Assembly: GCF_015832195.1 (NCBI RefSeq)
Contig: NC_052017.1
Span: 108,412,929 to 108,476,928, forward strand
Reading direction: 5' to 3'
DNA: 64,000 nucleotides
Source: Motacilla alba alba
Lineage: Eukaryota > Chordata > Aves > Passeriformes > Motacillidae
Below are positions 12,246-25,215 of the stretch, one piece after another. Numbering within the stretch: the first letter of the stretch is position 1; every line of letters starts with the position of its first letter. The notes beneath the pieces were generated by a model, which saw only the letters and a program-made list of their open reading frames with translations, had not been told where the DNA came from and made no database searches. The position numbers and the translations under genes were made by a program.

Positions 12246-14905
12246 ACCTCTTACATTTCAATGTTAAGGATCAAGCTATGGGCTGTTTCCAACTACCCAA
12301 CAGAATGCTAATGAGGTAGAAAGGCTGTTTTCATGATGTAAAAAATATATTTAAAAGCAATTGGATTTAAAAAAAACACGACAGAAAACCCATAAGAGAA
12401 AGATTTTCATTTGATGAGCAGTCCATTAAAACCATGCTATAAGGGATCATTAACCATAAGGAAAAAGCATAATTAGCCAAAAGCAATTAGATCAAAACTC
12501 AGTTCAGACTGATTGTTATGCAAATGTCCTGGACTGGAAATTATATTCATGGCCACTGACCCTTGGATGCATTAAGTTTTAGAGGATATGAAAGAATCTG
12601 TGTTTCTTTCTTGGGCAGGAAGGGGGGGGGAAGTAAAAGTTTTACCATAGAAATTAATCAGTGGCCTCTGGATTCAACTGTGGTATTTTAAAACTGTAAT
12701 GCACATATTTCATAAAGATAATGAGGCAATTTAACTGGGAAAGAACATCTCCTGCTGACGGCATGATATGAATTTACTTTTTTTTCAGAGTTCAGTGTAA
12801 TCACAAACTCAGTGCAGGGCCAATAGCTTTCCCAACACCTTGTTGCCTGTAATGCTTATACACCTGGATATACTCAAAAGGTCAAAATATTCTGACAGGT
12901 CTTTCCATATTTGAAATATCTTCCCAGATTGACTAAAAATTCACCATTTCTCTTTGAAAGCTGTATTCTTTCCTACAGCGATTGTAAGTTGTGGTGGTCA
13001 CATTTTTTTATATGTGTTGCCTGCTTTTAAGAATGCCTCTTTTGATAATATCCTGGGAGACACTGCAAAAAATTCTACTAACATAGGTCATGGTTCATCG
13101 GTCATATTTTTCTAATTCACCAGGCCAGACAGCTTGTCAGGAAATTTGACTATTATGCTCTGTTCTTAATAAACCCATTTTATAATCTTGCAAATCAAAA
13201 TTAATAACTTGAGCAGAATCTTTGCAGTTATCAAAGTTCAGGGAAAAAAAATAAAGAGAAAATAGAACGTTATGGACCATCTGCCTTTTAAAAAGGCATA
13301 ATGTTGATTCTTTTCCAGTCTTCCAAGACCTTTCCTGTCCTCCATTAAATAGCTATAAGTGGAGATAAGTGCAGGTGTTTTACAGACTACATTGGCTGTT
13401 TCTTTAAATTCCCTTATAAAATGCTTTTTAATATTCCTTTGCCAAGGAATTGTAGCACATCTCCATTAACTAAACACACTTGAGTCTGCTCTTTGGCCTC
13501 TTGTGAACTTCTCTCCCTTCTGTAACTACTTAATTAAAATTATCCTATTGTCTTAAATTCTTGTGAAGATTGAACCAAAGAATTGAATCCTTTAACAGTC
13601 TTTGCTTCCCCTCTTACCTGTTCTTTTCTTTTTAATAAGTCCCAGGGCACCCAGCAGTGGCAGAGGGAGCCCAGCAACTTTCCCAAAGACTGATGTATGC
13701 AAAAAATGGCTTTTCAGAGCAGCTGGGGTTTAGCTGCCCCACTTAGAATAAGAGCCCACCTCGTGTAAATACACTCCCACACTGCAGAAATAACTGGAGA
13801 ATTTTCAGCCCTGCATCATGCAGGCCATACTGTGTATGGAGTTACCATAGCTCCTCTCTGGCATCAGAGTCATGGGATGTGCTTGATGAACACAGAAGAA
13901 AATATCTCCTGAGTTAGTTTATGCAAGGTTCCTTTGTAAAACTGCAAAAAACATCACAGGAAAAATTTTCTAACTTCTGAAAAACCTTAAAATTTTAAAA
14001 ACTGAGTTTTCTTCTTTTGGCAAAAATAAGTACACAGCTTTTTATGCAATTGTCTTTTCAAAAAATTCTTAAGATTGGATTACCTATTTCTTTTTGCCCT
14101 TTCCACACTGTTAGTCTTTCTTCTCTCCTCCTTTAGGAGGACAGGGAAAGGGAAATGGTCAAGCAATAAATAGAAGGGTTGAATCTAGCTTTTGCAGCAG
14201 ATCATGAGGGCAGAGGGGTTTTGTCCTCTGCTAGGGTAAAGTCTGCTGTCCTTGCCAAGACAAAATTCCTGTTGATCTCCTTGCAGATCTCATGTATTCC
14301 TTCTTTTTACATATCAGCCCATCTAACAGAATGGAGGTTTCAAATCCTCTATACATGCTGGAAAAAAAAAAAATACATTGTCTTCACATCTCTAACAAAC
14401 CCTGAATAGTGAGTTGTATTTCCAAAAGGATTCTCTGGGGGAATGATTTTCTTCATTTTAGCACTAGGTGAATTATGAGTACACAACTAACATGATTTTC
14501 CTTTTTTCAGTCTTGTTGAAGTTTTTAGTGTTGGTGAATTTGTGCTGCACTCAGCTGCTCTACATTTTGCATCACCTTTCTAAACAGCTGTCACCACCTT
14601 CATACATCAGTAGCCTACACAGCTTTTTAAAATAAGGTGGTAATTTTGTTCACTATGGAAACATTTAAAAGATACACAATGTTACAACAAAAGGAAACTG
14701 TGGTTTCGTAACATATGCCATAGTGAGTCTATCCTGTGTCAGGCAGTACAGTCTGTACAGTAAGAATGTCTTTCCTTTATTTCAGTTCTGGTTTTAACTT
14801 TTTCCAGCTGAATCTAATGCATACTGATACCAGAAAGCTGGCACCAATTGATGCATTTGGACCAATCTGCCAGTGTAAACGTGTGCTGCAAGAGCATGAT
14901 AGAGA
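12246..14905. other. AT-rich non-coding sequence with a SOX-OCT-like motif
   Basis: No coding exon or transposon is recognised. The notable item is the composite motif at 12511-12525. A short inverted repeat, TGCCTTTT-a-AAAAGGCA, lies at 13282-13298. Confidence 0.55.
12511..12525 (+). promoter_or_regulatory. SOX-OCT composite-like motif
   Basis: GATTGTTATGCAAAT matches the canonical SOX2-POU5F1 composite element (CATTGTYATGCAAAT) at every position but the first. It joins an HMG-box site (ATTGTT) directly to a full POU octamer (ATGCAAAT). It lies about 270 bp 3' of the LTR at 11140-12245, in otherwise unannotated DNA. Function is not shown by sequence alone. Confidence 0.4.
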
Positions 14906-15385
14906 GAATCATGAAATTAGTTAGGTTAGAAAAGAACTTTAAGATCACTGAGCCCAACCATTAACACAGCACTGCCAAGTCCACCACTATACCATGTCCC
15001 CAAATGCTACATCTGCATGTCTTTTAAATGCCTCCAGGGACGGTGACTCTGCTACTTCCCTGGGTAGCCTGTTCCAGTGCTTTATCACCCTTTCAGTGAA
15101 AAAATTTTTCCTAATACCCAATCTAATCCTCTCCTGAGCAACTTGAGGCCATTTTGTCTCATCCTGTAAATTGTTACCTGAGAGAATAGATCAACCCCCA
15201 CTTCACTACAGCCTCCTTTCAGGTATTTGTAGAGATCAATAAGGTTTTCCCTAAGCCTTCTTTTCTTCGGGCTAGACAACCTCAGCTCCCTCAGTTGCTC
15301 CTCATAAGACTTGTGCTCCAGACCCTTCACCAGCTTTGCTGACCTTCTCTGGTCGTGGTCTAAGTAGGGAGCTGATAGTTGAAGC
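14906..15385 (-). mobile_element. CR1 LINE 3' fragment with residual RT ORF end
   Basis: Read on the minus strand, this contains the end of a CR1 reverse-transcriptase ORF: residues like GLEHKSYEEQLRELRL, then KKRRLRENLIDLYKYLKGG, then CSEVGVDLFSQVT, then NGLKLLRRG. This is the diagnostic CR1 C-terminal region. The 3' UTR follows down to 14906 (plus strand: AAGATCACTGAGCCCAACCATTAAC). The frame is open for about 100 codons (15387-15085), but the element lacks everything upstream and is a dead 5'-truncated copy. Confidence 0.93.
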
Positions 15386-17330
15386 AATCAAAAGAAAATC
15401 AGCTCCCTTTCAGCTGAACTGGGCAGGGTCAAGAGTGAAAAATAGGAAGAGCCTAATAGCGTACCTTCTGAAAAATTACTCTGCCTTAAGGTTTGTTTAA
15501 TGAGTTGGTTTCATTGGGTTGGTCAAATTTGATTTAGCTGGGAGTGCTGTTTATTTTTTCTGCTGAGCAGGCAGCACTTGGGTCCTTCAGCTCTCTGGCC
15601 CTGCCTCTCTGCTGGAATTGCAGGCAGGACACACCAGAGGAACCTCATCCCCAGGTCTCAATAGACTGTTTAGGGCTGGCCTGACACAGAAAGATGTTTA
15701 AAAGACAAATGTGATTATTAGCAATGGGGGAACTGTGGATTGGACAATGGATGAAAAGCAAATTTTCACTTTCAAGCTGTGGGCTTAGATAGTATTTTAA
15801 AACAGCGTAGTCATTTCTGTTGTACACCTCTGTACATCAGAGAATACACTGACTGTGACCACAGTCCATGGAGAATCTGTCTGTGTTCATGCATGTAGAA
15901 CTGGAAAAATTGCCTGTAGAAAAAAATATAATTTTCCTGGAGCAGCAGGTAATCAGCATTCAGCAAAAGCCTTGTCTCAGCATGAAGCCTGATAGGAAGC
16001 AGAGAAATGAGATAATTGAAAAAGAAAATGTTTCGCCACTCAGGATGACTTCTGCCACTCTCTCTGAACTAAATCTCAACAACTGATTGGCAGACAGTGT
16101 CTGCCAGTGTCTCTCTGTCAATGGAATAGGTTGGCCCTGACCCTCTTCAGAAATTGAGACACATTAAACAAAAGACAACAAGACTCATCCTCATTTCATC
16201 TCACAGCTATTAATTTTACAGTGTGACTCCTCCAAATAACAGATGCATAGCCAGAGCTGTGCCCAGATTCCAAGTGAAGGGAGACAAATTTCCACCACCT
16301 TGACTCCTCTAATTACACTGACAAGCCTCCTGAAATTTCTACTGTGGTTCCTCATCTGAAACAAAAATGCAGATGATTCTCAATAGCGTCTGTTGAGCTG
16401 AGAGGAACGAGAGGATTAATTAGTTGCAGTTCATAAAACAATGAGATGAAAATCCATGAGTAACTGCAAAGTGTAATTGGCAATAATGATGCAATCACCT
16501 CAGTGTAAGAAGGATGGGATTGGGCCCAGATATTTTACACCTGTAACAAAGTTCATCACTTGCACTGGGACCATGGACAGGGAGAAGTCCAGATCCTCAG
16601 CTGGCTCTTTCACTTTTCTAGCTGTGGCAGCTGCCTGCTTCTCCTCCAGGCTGCCATGGGGGCAGAGTAACTGCTCAGAAGAGGGGCATCTCCTCTACAT
16701 CTCCAGGTTTTTTCCTCAAATGTCTATAGCCAGTATTCAAGAGTGAAATTTAAACCAGTCTGGGGCCCTTTAGAATCACATTAAGAAGAAATGAACGTCA
16801 GAATCAATTGTTGCTTTTCACAGAATGTTTATTTCACCAGCTTTGCTGACCTCCTCTGGACATGATATAAGTAGGGAGCTGACTTGCAATTCATCTTTGG
16901 GATTGACATAGCCTTTAATTCTTCCCGTGAAAAGACACTTGGCCCACATATTTTCAAGTCAACTTCTTGAACTGCATCAATGCAGTTTCTAGAGCAATGA
17001 GGGGATTCATCTTGCATCATTTGAACTATTCTGTAATTCTGGAATTCAAGCCCCAATAACTAACTAGAATTCTATGAATATGCTAGGAAAAAATCTACTT
17101 CTGTCTCAGTTAGGTTGTTTCCAATTATGAGTTCATTTTACCCCAGAAACTATTGTTGAGAACAGCTGATATGTGCATTTGTCTTTTTATTTCATTACAT
17201 TAACTCACAAAAGCCACATATCGACTATGTACACCAAGGAGAACTGTTCATAAGTGAATGTGAGTTTCACACTGTGAGATAGGTCTACTACCCCACTTCC
17301 TTACATCAGTGTGTGATTGGCTCACACACT
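15386..17330. other. non-coding interval holding a small CR1 scrap
   Basis: No gene is supported. The only recognised element is the short CR1 piece at 16834-16885. Open frames such as 16477-16746 have no recognised domain. Confidence 0.55.
16834..16885 (-). mobile_element. short CR1 fragment, near-copy of the 15335-15385 edge
   Basis: The plus strand TTCACCAGCTTTGCTGACC...AGTAGGGAGCTGA parallels 15330-15378 over about 50 bp. It includes a shared segment (TAAGTAGGGAGCTGA) that departs from the CR1 consensus I remember. It is either a small duplication of the neighbouring CR1 edge or a second insertion of the same variant. Confidence 0.65.
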
Positions 17331-17606
17331 GAATCATTGAATCAGAGAATGATTGAGGTTGGAATGGACCCTAAAGATCATCTACCTTATACCTCCCACC
17401 ATGGCACCCACTAGGTCAGGTTACCTAGAGCCCCATCCAACCTGGTCTTGAGCACTTCCAGGGACAGGGCATCCACAATTTCTTTGGGCAGCCTCTTTAG
17501 TGTCTTACTACCTTCTGAGTAAATAATTTCTTCCTAACATCTAATCTGAATCTCTCCTCTTTTTGTTTATAAGCATTTTCCTATCACTATCTGTCCACGT
17601 AAAACA
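17331..17606 (-). mobile_element. CR1 LINE 3' fragment
   Basis: The plus strand begins with decayed 8-bp CR1 terminal repeats (AATCATTGAATCAGAGAATG). It continues with GGTTGGAATGGACC, AAAGATCATCTACC, GAGCCCCATCCAACCTGG, AGCACTTCCAGGGACAGGGC, ATCCACAATTTCTTTGGGCA and TTTCTTCCTAACATCTAATC. This is the ordered inverted 3' end of a bird CR1. It is a 5'-truncated, non-functional copy. Confidence 0.92.
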
Positions 17607-19058
17607 TGGTGCAAAATCCATGCTACGCTTGACAGGTGGCAGTTCTAGCCTTTGATTTTCTTCTGTGGAGGTGATACCACCTGAGGCAGTAATTCCCTGT
17701 GCATCACTACACAACGAGACACAGGGAGGACAACAGGCATGCTGGATTACACCCAAGTGTTCTTGTCATTTTGCCCTAGACTTAGCCTCTCATTGAAGCA
17801 AAGAAGAGACATATTGCCTAATTTTAGGCTCAACCTATAATACACAGGTGTTAAGACTTCAAGAACAGTGATCTGACACTTAACAGAACACAAGGAAATC
17901 TGGCATTAGATTGGGTGGCTGGTTAAGGGACAATGTGATGATGTGACTTAGAAAAATATGTGTAGGACTCACATAAAGCCATTAAAAACTTAGTTGTTAT
18001 GGAAACTATTAGAAAAAGCCAACTAATTACAGTTCGTTGCAGGTACCAAATAAAAGGTTTAGAATCCAAAATCCCTTAGTGTTAGTAAGAAGATGATTTA
18101 AATAAACTATAATGGGCTCTCTGTTATGTCTTTATCATAGAAATAGAGAGAAAAACAGCTTCAACTCTGTAAGTTACCTATTCATAATTAGACATAATCA
18201 TGGAAATTTCTAACATCCTTTCTTAACAAAGGGGCCATCAAGCATCCTGCTGTTGCTCTGCAGTATGGATAAAAAAGCAAGTGAAAAAAAATTCTTTGTG
18301 TCTGTAAAATAAGCACAAGGGGTCCACATACAAAATATAATGGTAGATGACACCACTCAGAAATTTACTGGCAAAAATCTCTCTTGAGGAAACCATAATT
18401 GAGCTGGAATTTGGGGAAAACTTTGTGGTTTATAAGGAAAGCTTCACAACAAAAACCACAAGTTACAGAGGATATTTTTACATTATGGGTAAATAGAAAA
18501 AGAAAATACAAGTTCTACACCTGCAGCATTAAGTCATCTTTGTAGTTAGATCTTCAGTTGGTGAATGTCAGTTCACTCATGCAGACTGGAACAAACCCTG
18601 GCTGTTGGCACAGGCTGATTCAGCTGCTTCAAAACAGACATTTATTGGAGTATGTATTAAATAAGACAGGGTGAATTCAGCTTGTTGTCACATTTGAGTA
18701 AATGATGCATTACAGGACAGAACCACTGGTAAGAACATCCCTGGTGCAGTGACACTCAGCCAGTCACCCAGGCACAAAGAGGCAGCAGTACCCTGCTGTC
18801 AAGCCTACCAGAAACAAAGTCAAGTTACTTGTTTCCATGAAAAAAGTGGAAACTGTGTGCACATTAAAATCTTTCACAGCTTCCCTCTTAGGATTACAGT
18901 ACGTTTCTCTAGTAAGAATGCATAATGCTTGGAAAAGATACTGACTTCTAGTGGAAGACAGATTTTATCAAATAGGACATTTTGAAAACAAATTGAAAAC
19001 ATGAAACACTTGATTATTATGTTAGCGTTCAAGAACACATAATCACAGAATGATTATA
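17607..19058. other. AT-rich non-coding sequence
   Basis: No exon or recognised repeat. Just before the next LTR, 19040-19056 (AATCACAGAATGATTAT) faintly resembles a CR1 terminal repeat, which is too short to call. Confidence 0.5.
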
Positions 19059-19514
19059 TGCAGGTGCTTTTATTGAGGAGCTCTGGGCATCAGGGGTACA
19101 CAGACCCAAATCTGACTCTGACATGGGTTCAGGATGAACATATTTTTATATTCTATCATTATATAACTTACATATTAATTATTAAACTTACTTTGTTCTA
19201 TTGTATACATTGACTTCATCCAAGCATGGGTTTCTCATGATCCCCCTCATAGCTTCTCATGATTTTTCTTATGACTAAACAAAAATTACATCTAATTACT
19301 AAATAATCATCACATCTAACAATCATATAATTTATCATATACTGGTTACACAGGTGTATTTTCACATGATCTAGCAAATGCAAGGCCTAACTTTCCCAAA
19401 GCCTACCTTTAACATTTTCCCAGAGCCTAACTTTCTTTCTAGCTCTCTGAATTTTCTATGATTTAAAAACCTTTTAGTATCAATTACATGTTTATTAAAA
19501 AATATATTACAACA
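19059..19514 (-). mobile_element. solo ERV LTR, inverted
   Basis: On the minus strand the sequence runs from TGTTGTAATATATT to AAAAGCACCTGCA. It is bounded by TG...CA and carries a polyadenylation signal AATAAA (in CAATAAAAGCACC) near its end. The plus-strand text GCAGGTGCTTTTATTGAGGAGC...ACCCAAATCTGACTC and the AT-rich middle resemble a passerine LTR I remember. Ends are approximate, no target-site duplication was confirmed, and no retroviral coding sequence flanks it. Confidence 0.65.
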
Positions 19515-20770
19515 GGAATATCATTGTCTGACTTCTCTTTCTAACTTTTAAATGTCTGACTTGTGGAGTTTCACATGTTTTCAAAGGAAAATTACTCATT
19601 TCCCCATAAAAAAGCATATATGCCATTGTGTATATGTACTCTCAAACTATCCATATAAATCCTGTAATCGTACATGCAACATCCTCTGAGTATTTTGACA
19701 TCCTGTCCTTAAGAGGAAAAGAACTCCCAAGATCCATAGATGCCCATCATTGAAAAGGAACAACAGAAGTCAGAGGGTCTGCAAAAACTTAAAACTTTTA
19801 TTTTGGAGAGAGACAATGAATGAATGAATTACCAGCCCTAGTTCCAGCATCATCTTGGTTTTCTTCACAGCATGTTCTTACCAACAAACTTCGGTTGGCT
19901 TCCTGACCATCCGGCTATAGGCGTTTGAGACATATACATTAGCACCTTATCTTCTGGGCTTCTACAAGTATCTGAACTTATTTAAAATAAAAATTTTTTT
20001 AAAGCCTTTTTTTTTTTTACACATCCTTCCTCATGCATGTTTATTTTTGCTTCTCCAGTCCAGATTTTTCAATCTGTCCATCAAGCTTATAAAAATTAGA
20101 GCTAGAAATACACCACATCAACCATGCTTGATACAGTCAACAATTCATATTCTGAAACTACCCATGTTTTTCCATGACCCATCAGATAAAGTATTCTTCG
20201 CATCCAGTCTGCTTCCAAATAACAAAATCTCCTGTCCTAAGGAGAACTACCAACATCTACAAACAGATTTCCAGATTCTCACTTCTGCTGTACAGGAATC
20301 AGCACACAATGCACCAGCCATTCTCCTCATTTTTAGCTCCCATCTTTCCCTTAATACACTCAATAAGGTAATTTGCATTAAACTACCCATTGTAAATCAT
20401 TACTCATTATAATTAAGAGAAATTACATGAAGAAAGAGAGCACATGCTATTCTATTTGTCTATACATTTAATAACTAGTGCAAAGCATTATTTCAAAGTT
20501 GTCTTCCAGACAGGTTTTAGCAACTCATTTTGGCTGAAGGGAGTTTTAAAGCCTTCTAAGTAGTCCTACTATGAAATGGTCAGTGTGTCCTAATTTTTGT
20601 CAGAACAGACCCCAGAGGCCGGGTCCAGTATGTTCTGGCCATTATAAACAGATGCAAAGCATGCTTACTGGAAAGGTGACATCAGTGAGTGTCACCCCTA
20701 GCCTCATGCATTTTGGTATCCTCAGGAATTATCTAGGCAGGATGAACTGTTTGCATCACATAACATGAAA
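19515..20770. other. AT-rich non-coding sequence
   Basis: No supported feature. The 121-codon open frame at 20047-20412 has no recognised domain and low-complexity composition, and is taken as chance. Confidence 0.5.
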
Positions 20771-20898
20771 TCCAGAACTGTTGGATGCAGTACTGAAGAG
20801 AGTGAAGTAGAGGGGGAAGATCACCTCTCTTCACTTGTTGGCCACACTGCTTCTGATGCAGCCCAGGATGCCTCCTGGGCCACAAGCAAATCCTGGGA
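20771..20898 (-). mobile_element. CR1 LINE internal fragment
   Basis: The plus strand shows TCCAGAACTGTTGGATGCAG, AGTGAAGTAGAGGGGGAAGA, TCACCTCTCTTCACTTGTTG, GCCACACTGCTTCTGATGCA, GCCCAGGATGCC and TGGGCCACAAGC in order. This is the inverted CR1 segment that encodes reverse-transcriptase C-terminal residues, just upstream of the piece seen at 14.9-15.4 kb. It is truncated on both sides. Confidence 0.85.
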
Positions 20899-23800
20899 CC
20901 TTTCAAAAGAATAATTTCAGCCCAAACTGCAGTCCACCACTCCAGATTTAATCAGAAGCCAGATCTGACTGGGCAAAATATTGTCCTTAGTAAAGCAAAC
21001 AGATCTGGCATCTCAGAGACTGAGCAGAGGAATTAAGGTTGTTAAGATTCTGTTAAGCGCAGTATGAGAGTATCAGCATGTGCAAAGTCAATTTAATCTT
21101 TCATCACCCTTTTTTTAGTACCAGCCCAGATCAGAAGGGCACTGCAGGTCTGGAGACAGCACAGGGCACTGTCACAATAGAGGTGGGAATAGATAACTAG
21201 GCTGTCTGGCTCTGGCAGTTCTCTTGCTAGAAAAACAGTGGTGTTACCACCCATTTTCCTGCCTAAATTATGAAGACACAAAGCTTTCTCCTGCACCTGC
21301 TACTTAGCCAGGAGCAGCTGACAAACTGCGCAGAAGCCTCCCAGAACCCTCCCAGCAGTCCAGCCATATTAGAAAAGGGGCTAGAGCAGAAATGACCATC
21401 ATTTCCAGCTACAGATCCTCAGATTTGAGTAAATGATGCTGCCATTAGCTTCCTAGACATTTACTTTTCCAGTTTTCTGTGTCTGTAGTCCTAAAGCAAT
21501 TAAGAGCACAAGCTCCTTTGCATTCTAGTGACATTTATTTCCTCAACAAAATACGTTCCATTGACTTTAAAATGCAAGGAAACTGGTGTGCATACATACC
21601 TGTGATGCTAGGCTGCCCCAAGGATTCAAGACTGGTTGATATCACCAGTATTTCAAATAGCAAATGGAGGCACAAATTATGAATATTGAAATACTAGAAG
21701 TCACTTTCTTACCTTGTCACAGCCCAGCATGGAGCTATAACTGAAAGCTTCTATTAGATGTCTTGTTTAGTTACCAGTACAATAATCACATAGCAGGCTT
21801 GCTTTTTAATTATTAAATCTATAAACACTGAATTATCTATGTATCTGTCATGTAGCATTTAATTTCAACAAGTTTTAATGGAAACTGTGTAGATGCTTGG
21901 GATCACACCGTCCTTGGTACCTACATCTCAGCACATATGGCACTGTTTTAGCACCTGCCTACAATTTCAGACTTGACAGCTACATGTATGTCAATTAGCT
22001 GCAAATTCCACTCAATTAGTACAAGCTGCAGATCTTCAATCAGCCTGGAGAACATGAGGTCTCCAAATGCAGCAGCTTCAACAGAACAGCCAACTTCTAT
22101 GTTTAAAAATTTCATTTGCAGAAGAATTATATTGTCCAGAAATACATACAAGTTTTGAGAATATATTGTAAGAGTTGTATATTTTCACTGCACCCCACCA
22201 TTAATGAACTCTCTTAGGACTTGGATAACTGTTTGGTGTGTCAGTGTATTCACTATATGAATCATCTAAATCATAAATATTTTAAAAACCTTCACTTTCA
22301 ACTGATTGTTCTATACCTTTATTGAGACTCTAACTTTATTGCTTAAGATAGGCAGGATTATCAGGAATATCAGCAGAATGAGCAATGTACAGAAGACAAA
22401 GAAAGGAGAGGCTTTGGTCAAGTTCAAGAAAGACACTTTAAAATTAGGTCATGGAGTTGTAAAACCCTGTGCTCCCACTGATCTTTTAGGAAGTGCAGAA
22501 TGATTGGAGCCTGTAGGTAAACCTGCATGCTGTCAGAGACAGTCCCTCCCACACACCTGAGGCCAGCACTGGGAATAGGCAGAGAAGTAGAACTTAGCTG
22601 TATTCAGGGTCTTTCATGCCTTGGCTTCCATGGCTTGGCTTGATCTTGGTATGTATATCTCAACATACAAGAGAGAACCTTGTCAGCATGCAGATGTTTG
22701 TGATTAAAAAAAAAAGTCAGTAAAGGATAATTCACTATAATAATAAAGTTTACAATAGAAAGTTAAAAGTAAACCTTCTGCTTCTTAAGAAATAAATTGC
22801 TAAGGGCTGTTGAATAAGAAGCCTTGAGCATAAATGAGTTAGAAGATTCATGCCTCCCTGAGATTGTGTAATCTGAATCAAGAGGATGGCGTGCTGTCCT
22901 TCCTGTGAATCATACATTGTCCATCATCTGTCTCTTCTGTAGAACCTTTTGTTATCTCAGCAGCCAAATTAATTCTTGTCTGTAAAACAGAAAGAATATT
23001 TGCAGGGGGTGCTTAACTATTCTCAATTTACTTATGTGATATGCTTATTGCAGCAGAGCCTTAAAATATTCTGAGTTCCTGGAGGCTAGAAAGAAGGGGA
23101 AATGTGGTCTCAGAAAGTAATTAGATAGGGGTATGACAAAGCCAATAAAACTATATTTTTGTCTTTCCTTTTATTTCTAAAGGAATTGCTATGGGTGATA
23201 TTTTTCTGTTGAGAATAGAAAGTTTTGCCTGCGAATTGTTTCTGACAAGCTAATTTCATCTATTTTCAAATTCTGTAAGACTTAGTCTAAATGAATGCTT
23301 ATAAGCAGCAAATTAATTCCACTGATTTTTTTTATGCCTCAAGGGACTATTGCAACCTCTATTTTGTTTTCTTCTGTAAAATAACAAGCCAGTGAGTCAA
23401 TGCATTGCTAAAATAGAGGAAGAAGTGAAATAAATTAGAAAATCACAGGCTAAGCTTTGAGAGTTCATGTCATGGATTTTACTCCTCCCTTTATTCAAGA
23501 AAGCACAATATAAATAAAAAGAGTGAAAACAGTAAAGTACCATTACAATAATATGGTTCAGAAAAAAAATCCCTTGATTCATGTTGGTGTCCACTCCAAA
23601 GCAATTCAATGAGCCACTTTCCAATAATTTCTCCCCCTCTAAAACTTTAGAACAGACCTTTGGCAGCACTTTCTTTAAACAACATGGCATTATTTTGTTC
23701 ATTTATTCTTGTATACATACTTAGAGCTCACTGTATCAGCTCAGTTTAGTGGTGCTAACTTGTACAAGGTGAAGACAATTCCTCTTCAACTCTCCAACTC

Positions 23801-24896
23801 TCTTGCTAAAATATGGCAAAATATTTTTAATGCTATCTAATTGCTACTGCCCCAAATATTTTAGTAGCTGTCTATTGTTTTTTAAGTGAGTCCAATGATA
23901 ATGCATATCTTACAAAAAGTTCACATAAATAGGCATGCCTTCTAATGTGGTCAGGAACCAATGCAGGCTGCCTGTAGATCTAAGTAGGAGCAATGCTCTA
24001 GTGCAGCATGAGCCTTTCATTGAAAATGTTTATGTCAGCTATGTATCTTCAGGATAATCCATCCTCCCTGCATCACATGAATTAGATACTTCAACTCCAC
24101 TTGTCCTTCCCTAGGACTATGTACATGGGTGAAGAAGATCTAAATTCCCTCAGGAGAGGAATTCCAGTGGTAGTTTTAGGGCCAGATTTCCTCATGGGGT
24201 CATACACCTGTGGAGTGCGTCCAAAGCTGTTTATTCTGGTCTTTCCACTTTCAGAAATCAAGGAGCACCCAGTGCAATTATGAAAGCCAAGAACAAAGCC
24301 TTCCCACTGATCCAGATCACAGATGGAAGTAGGAGAACATAAGCATAGCACTATTCCATAGCTTGATCCCGTAGCCTCTATCACAAAAGTGCAGGCTCTC
24401 TGTGCAAACTTTGCTGAAAATCACCTCACCATAAGCACCATACCAAAGCCTGGGGATAAAATATGCAAGAGGGAGAAGCCAACAGGCTAAGCACCAGACA
24501 AAGCAATATTTGCAGATTTGATTATGATTACACTGGTGGTCTGGGCTTGGTAGTTTGACGTTGCTCAAGTTTTCAACAGTGAGGAAGATATTTGCCATGA
24601 TTTCCCATATTGAACAGTTTCATTGTGCATAGAAATCATGAATTCTTATCATCCTTAAAGCTTTAATTCAAATGCTATAAAGATTAGTTGCAAACAAAGG
24701 ATAGGTTCAAAGGCCTTCTTCCATGCTTTACTCCCTCAGTTATTTATTAGAATTCATCTTTATAACTGTCCCATGATCAGTTTCCACACATATCACAATC
24801 ACAAGTACACACGTTGCCTGTATGTGCCTGACACAAAACACAGCTTTGTATTTCACACTTACTCAAGTGAACTCCAAAAATCTCTATTTCAGAATG
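20899..24896. other. AT-rich non-coding sequence
   Basis: I see no coding exon, transposon or RNA gene. Two adjacent minus-strand open frames at 24091-24598 do not resemble a known protein, and their DNA shows no splice pattern. Confidence 0.5.
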
Positions 24897-25215
24897 AGCT
24901 CATGAAAAGTCCCCTTGGGAATGACCTGGGCATGAGCTGGAGCTCTGAGCAGCTCTGGCCCACACAGCAGCCTTTCCACAACAGCAGGACCTGCCTTGGC
25001 AGGAGTCAGTCCTTGTACCCACAGCTCCCCTGTGCTGTCCATGGGCAGCTCCCAGGCAGGCTGAGAGCTGCCACTGGCAGGTGGCAGATCTCCTGGCCTG
25101 GCAAAGAGCCCTCAGGGCTGAAGGACCTGCTCTGCAGGACAGCCCCAGGCACCCCTGGCTGCACCCCCACCTTCACCCCGTGCAGCCATCCCTGGCAGCA
25201 GGAGTCGTCCTGCCA
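24897..25215. other. GC-rich, CpG-poor block
   Basis: This stretch is clearly richer in G+C than its surroundings but nearly lacks CpG, unlike the 39-kb island. Both strands have open frames (plus 24773-25246, minus 25006-25299) because of the composition. I recognise no protein, LTR or LINE in it. It may be an old retroelement piece, methylated and decayed GC-rich DNA, or a lost exon. Confidence 0.5.
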
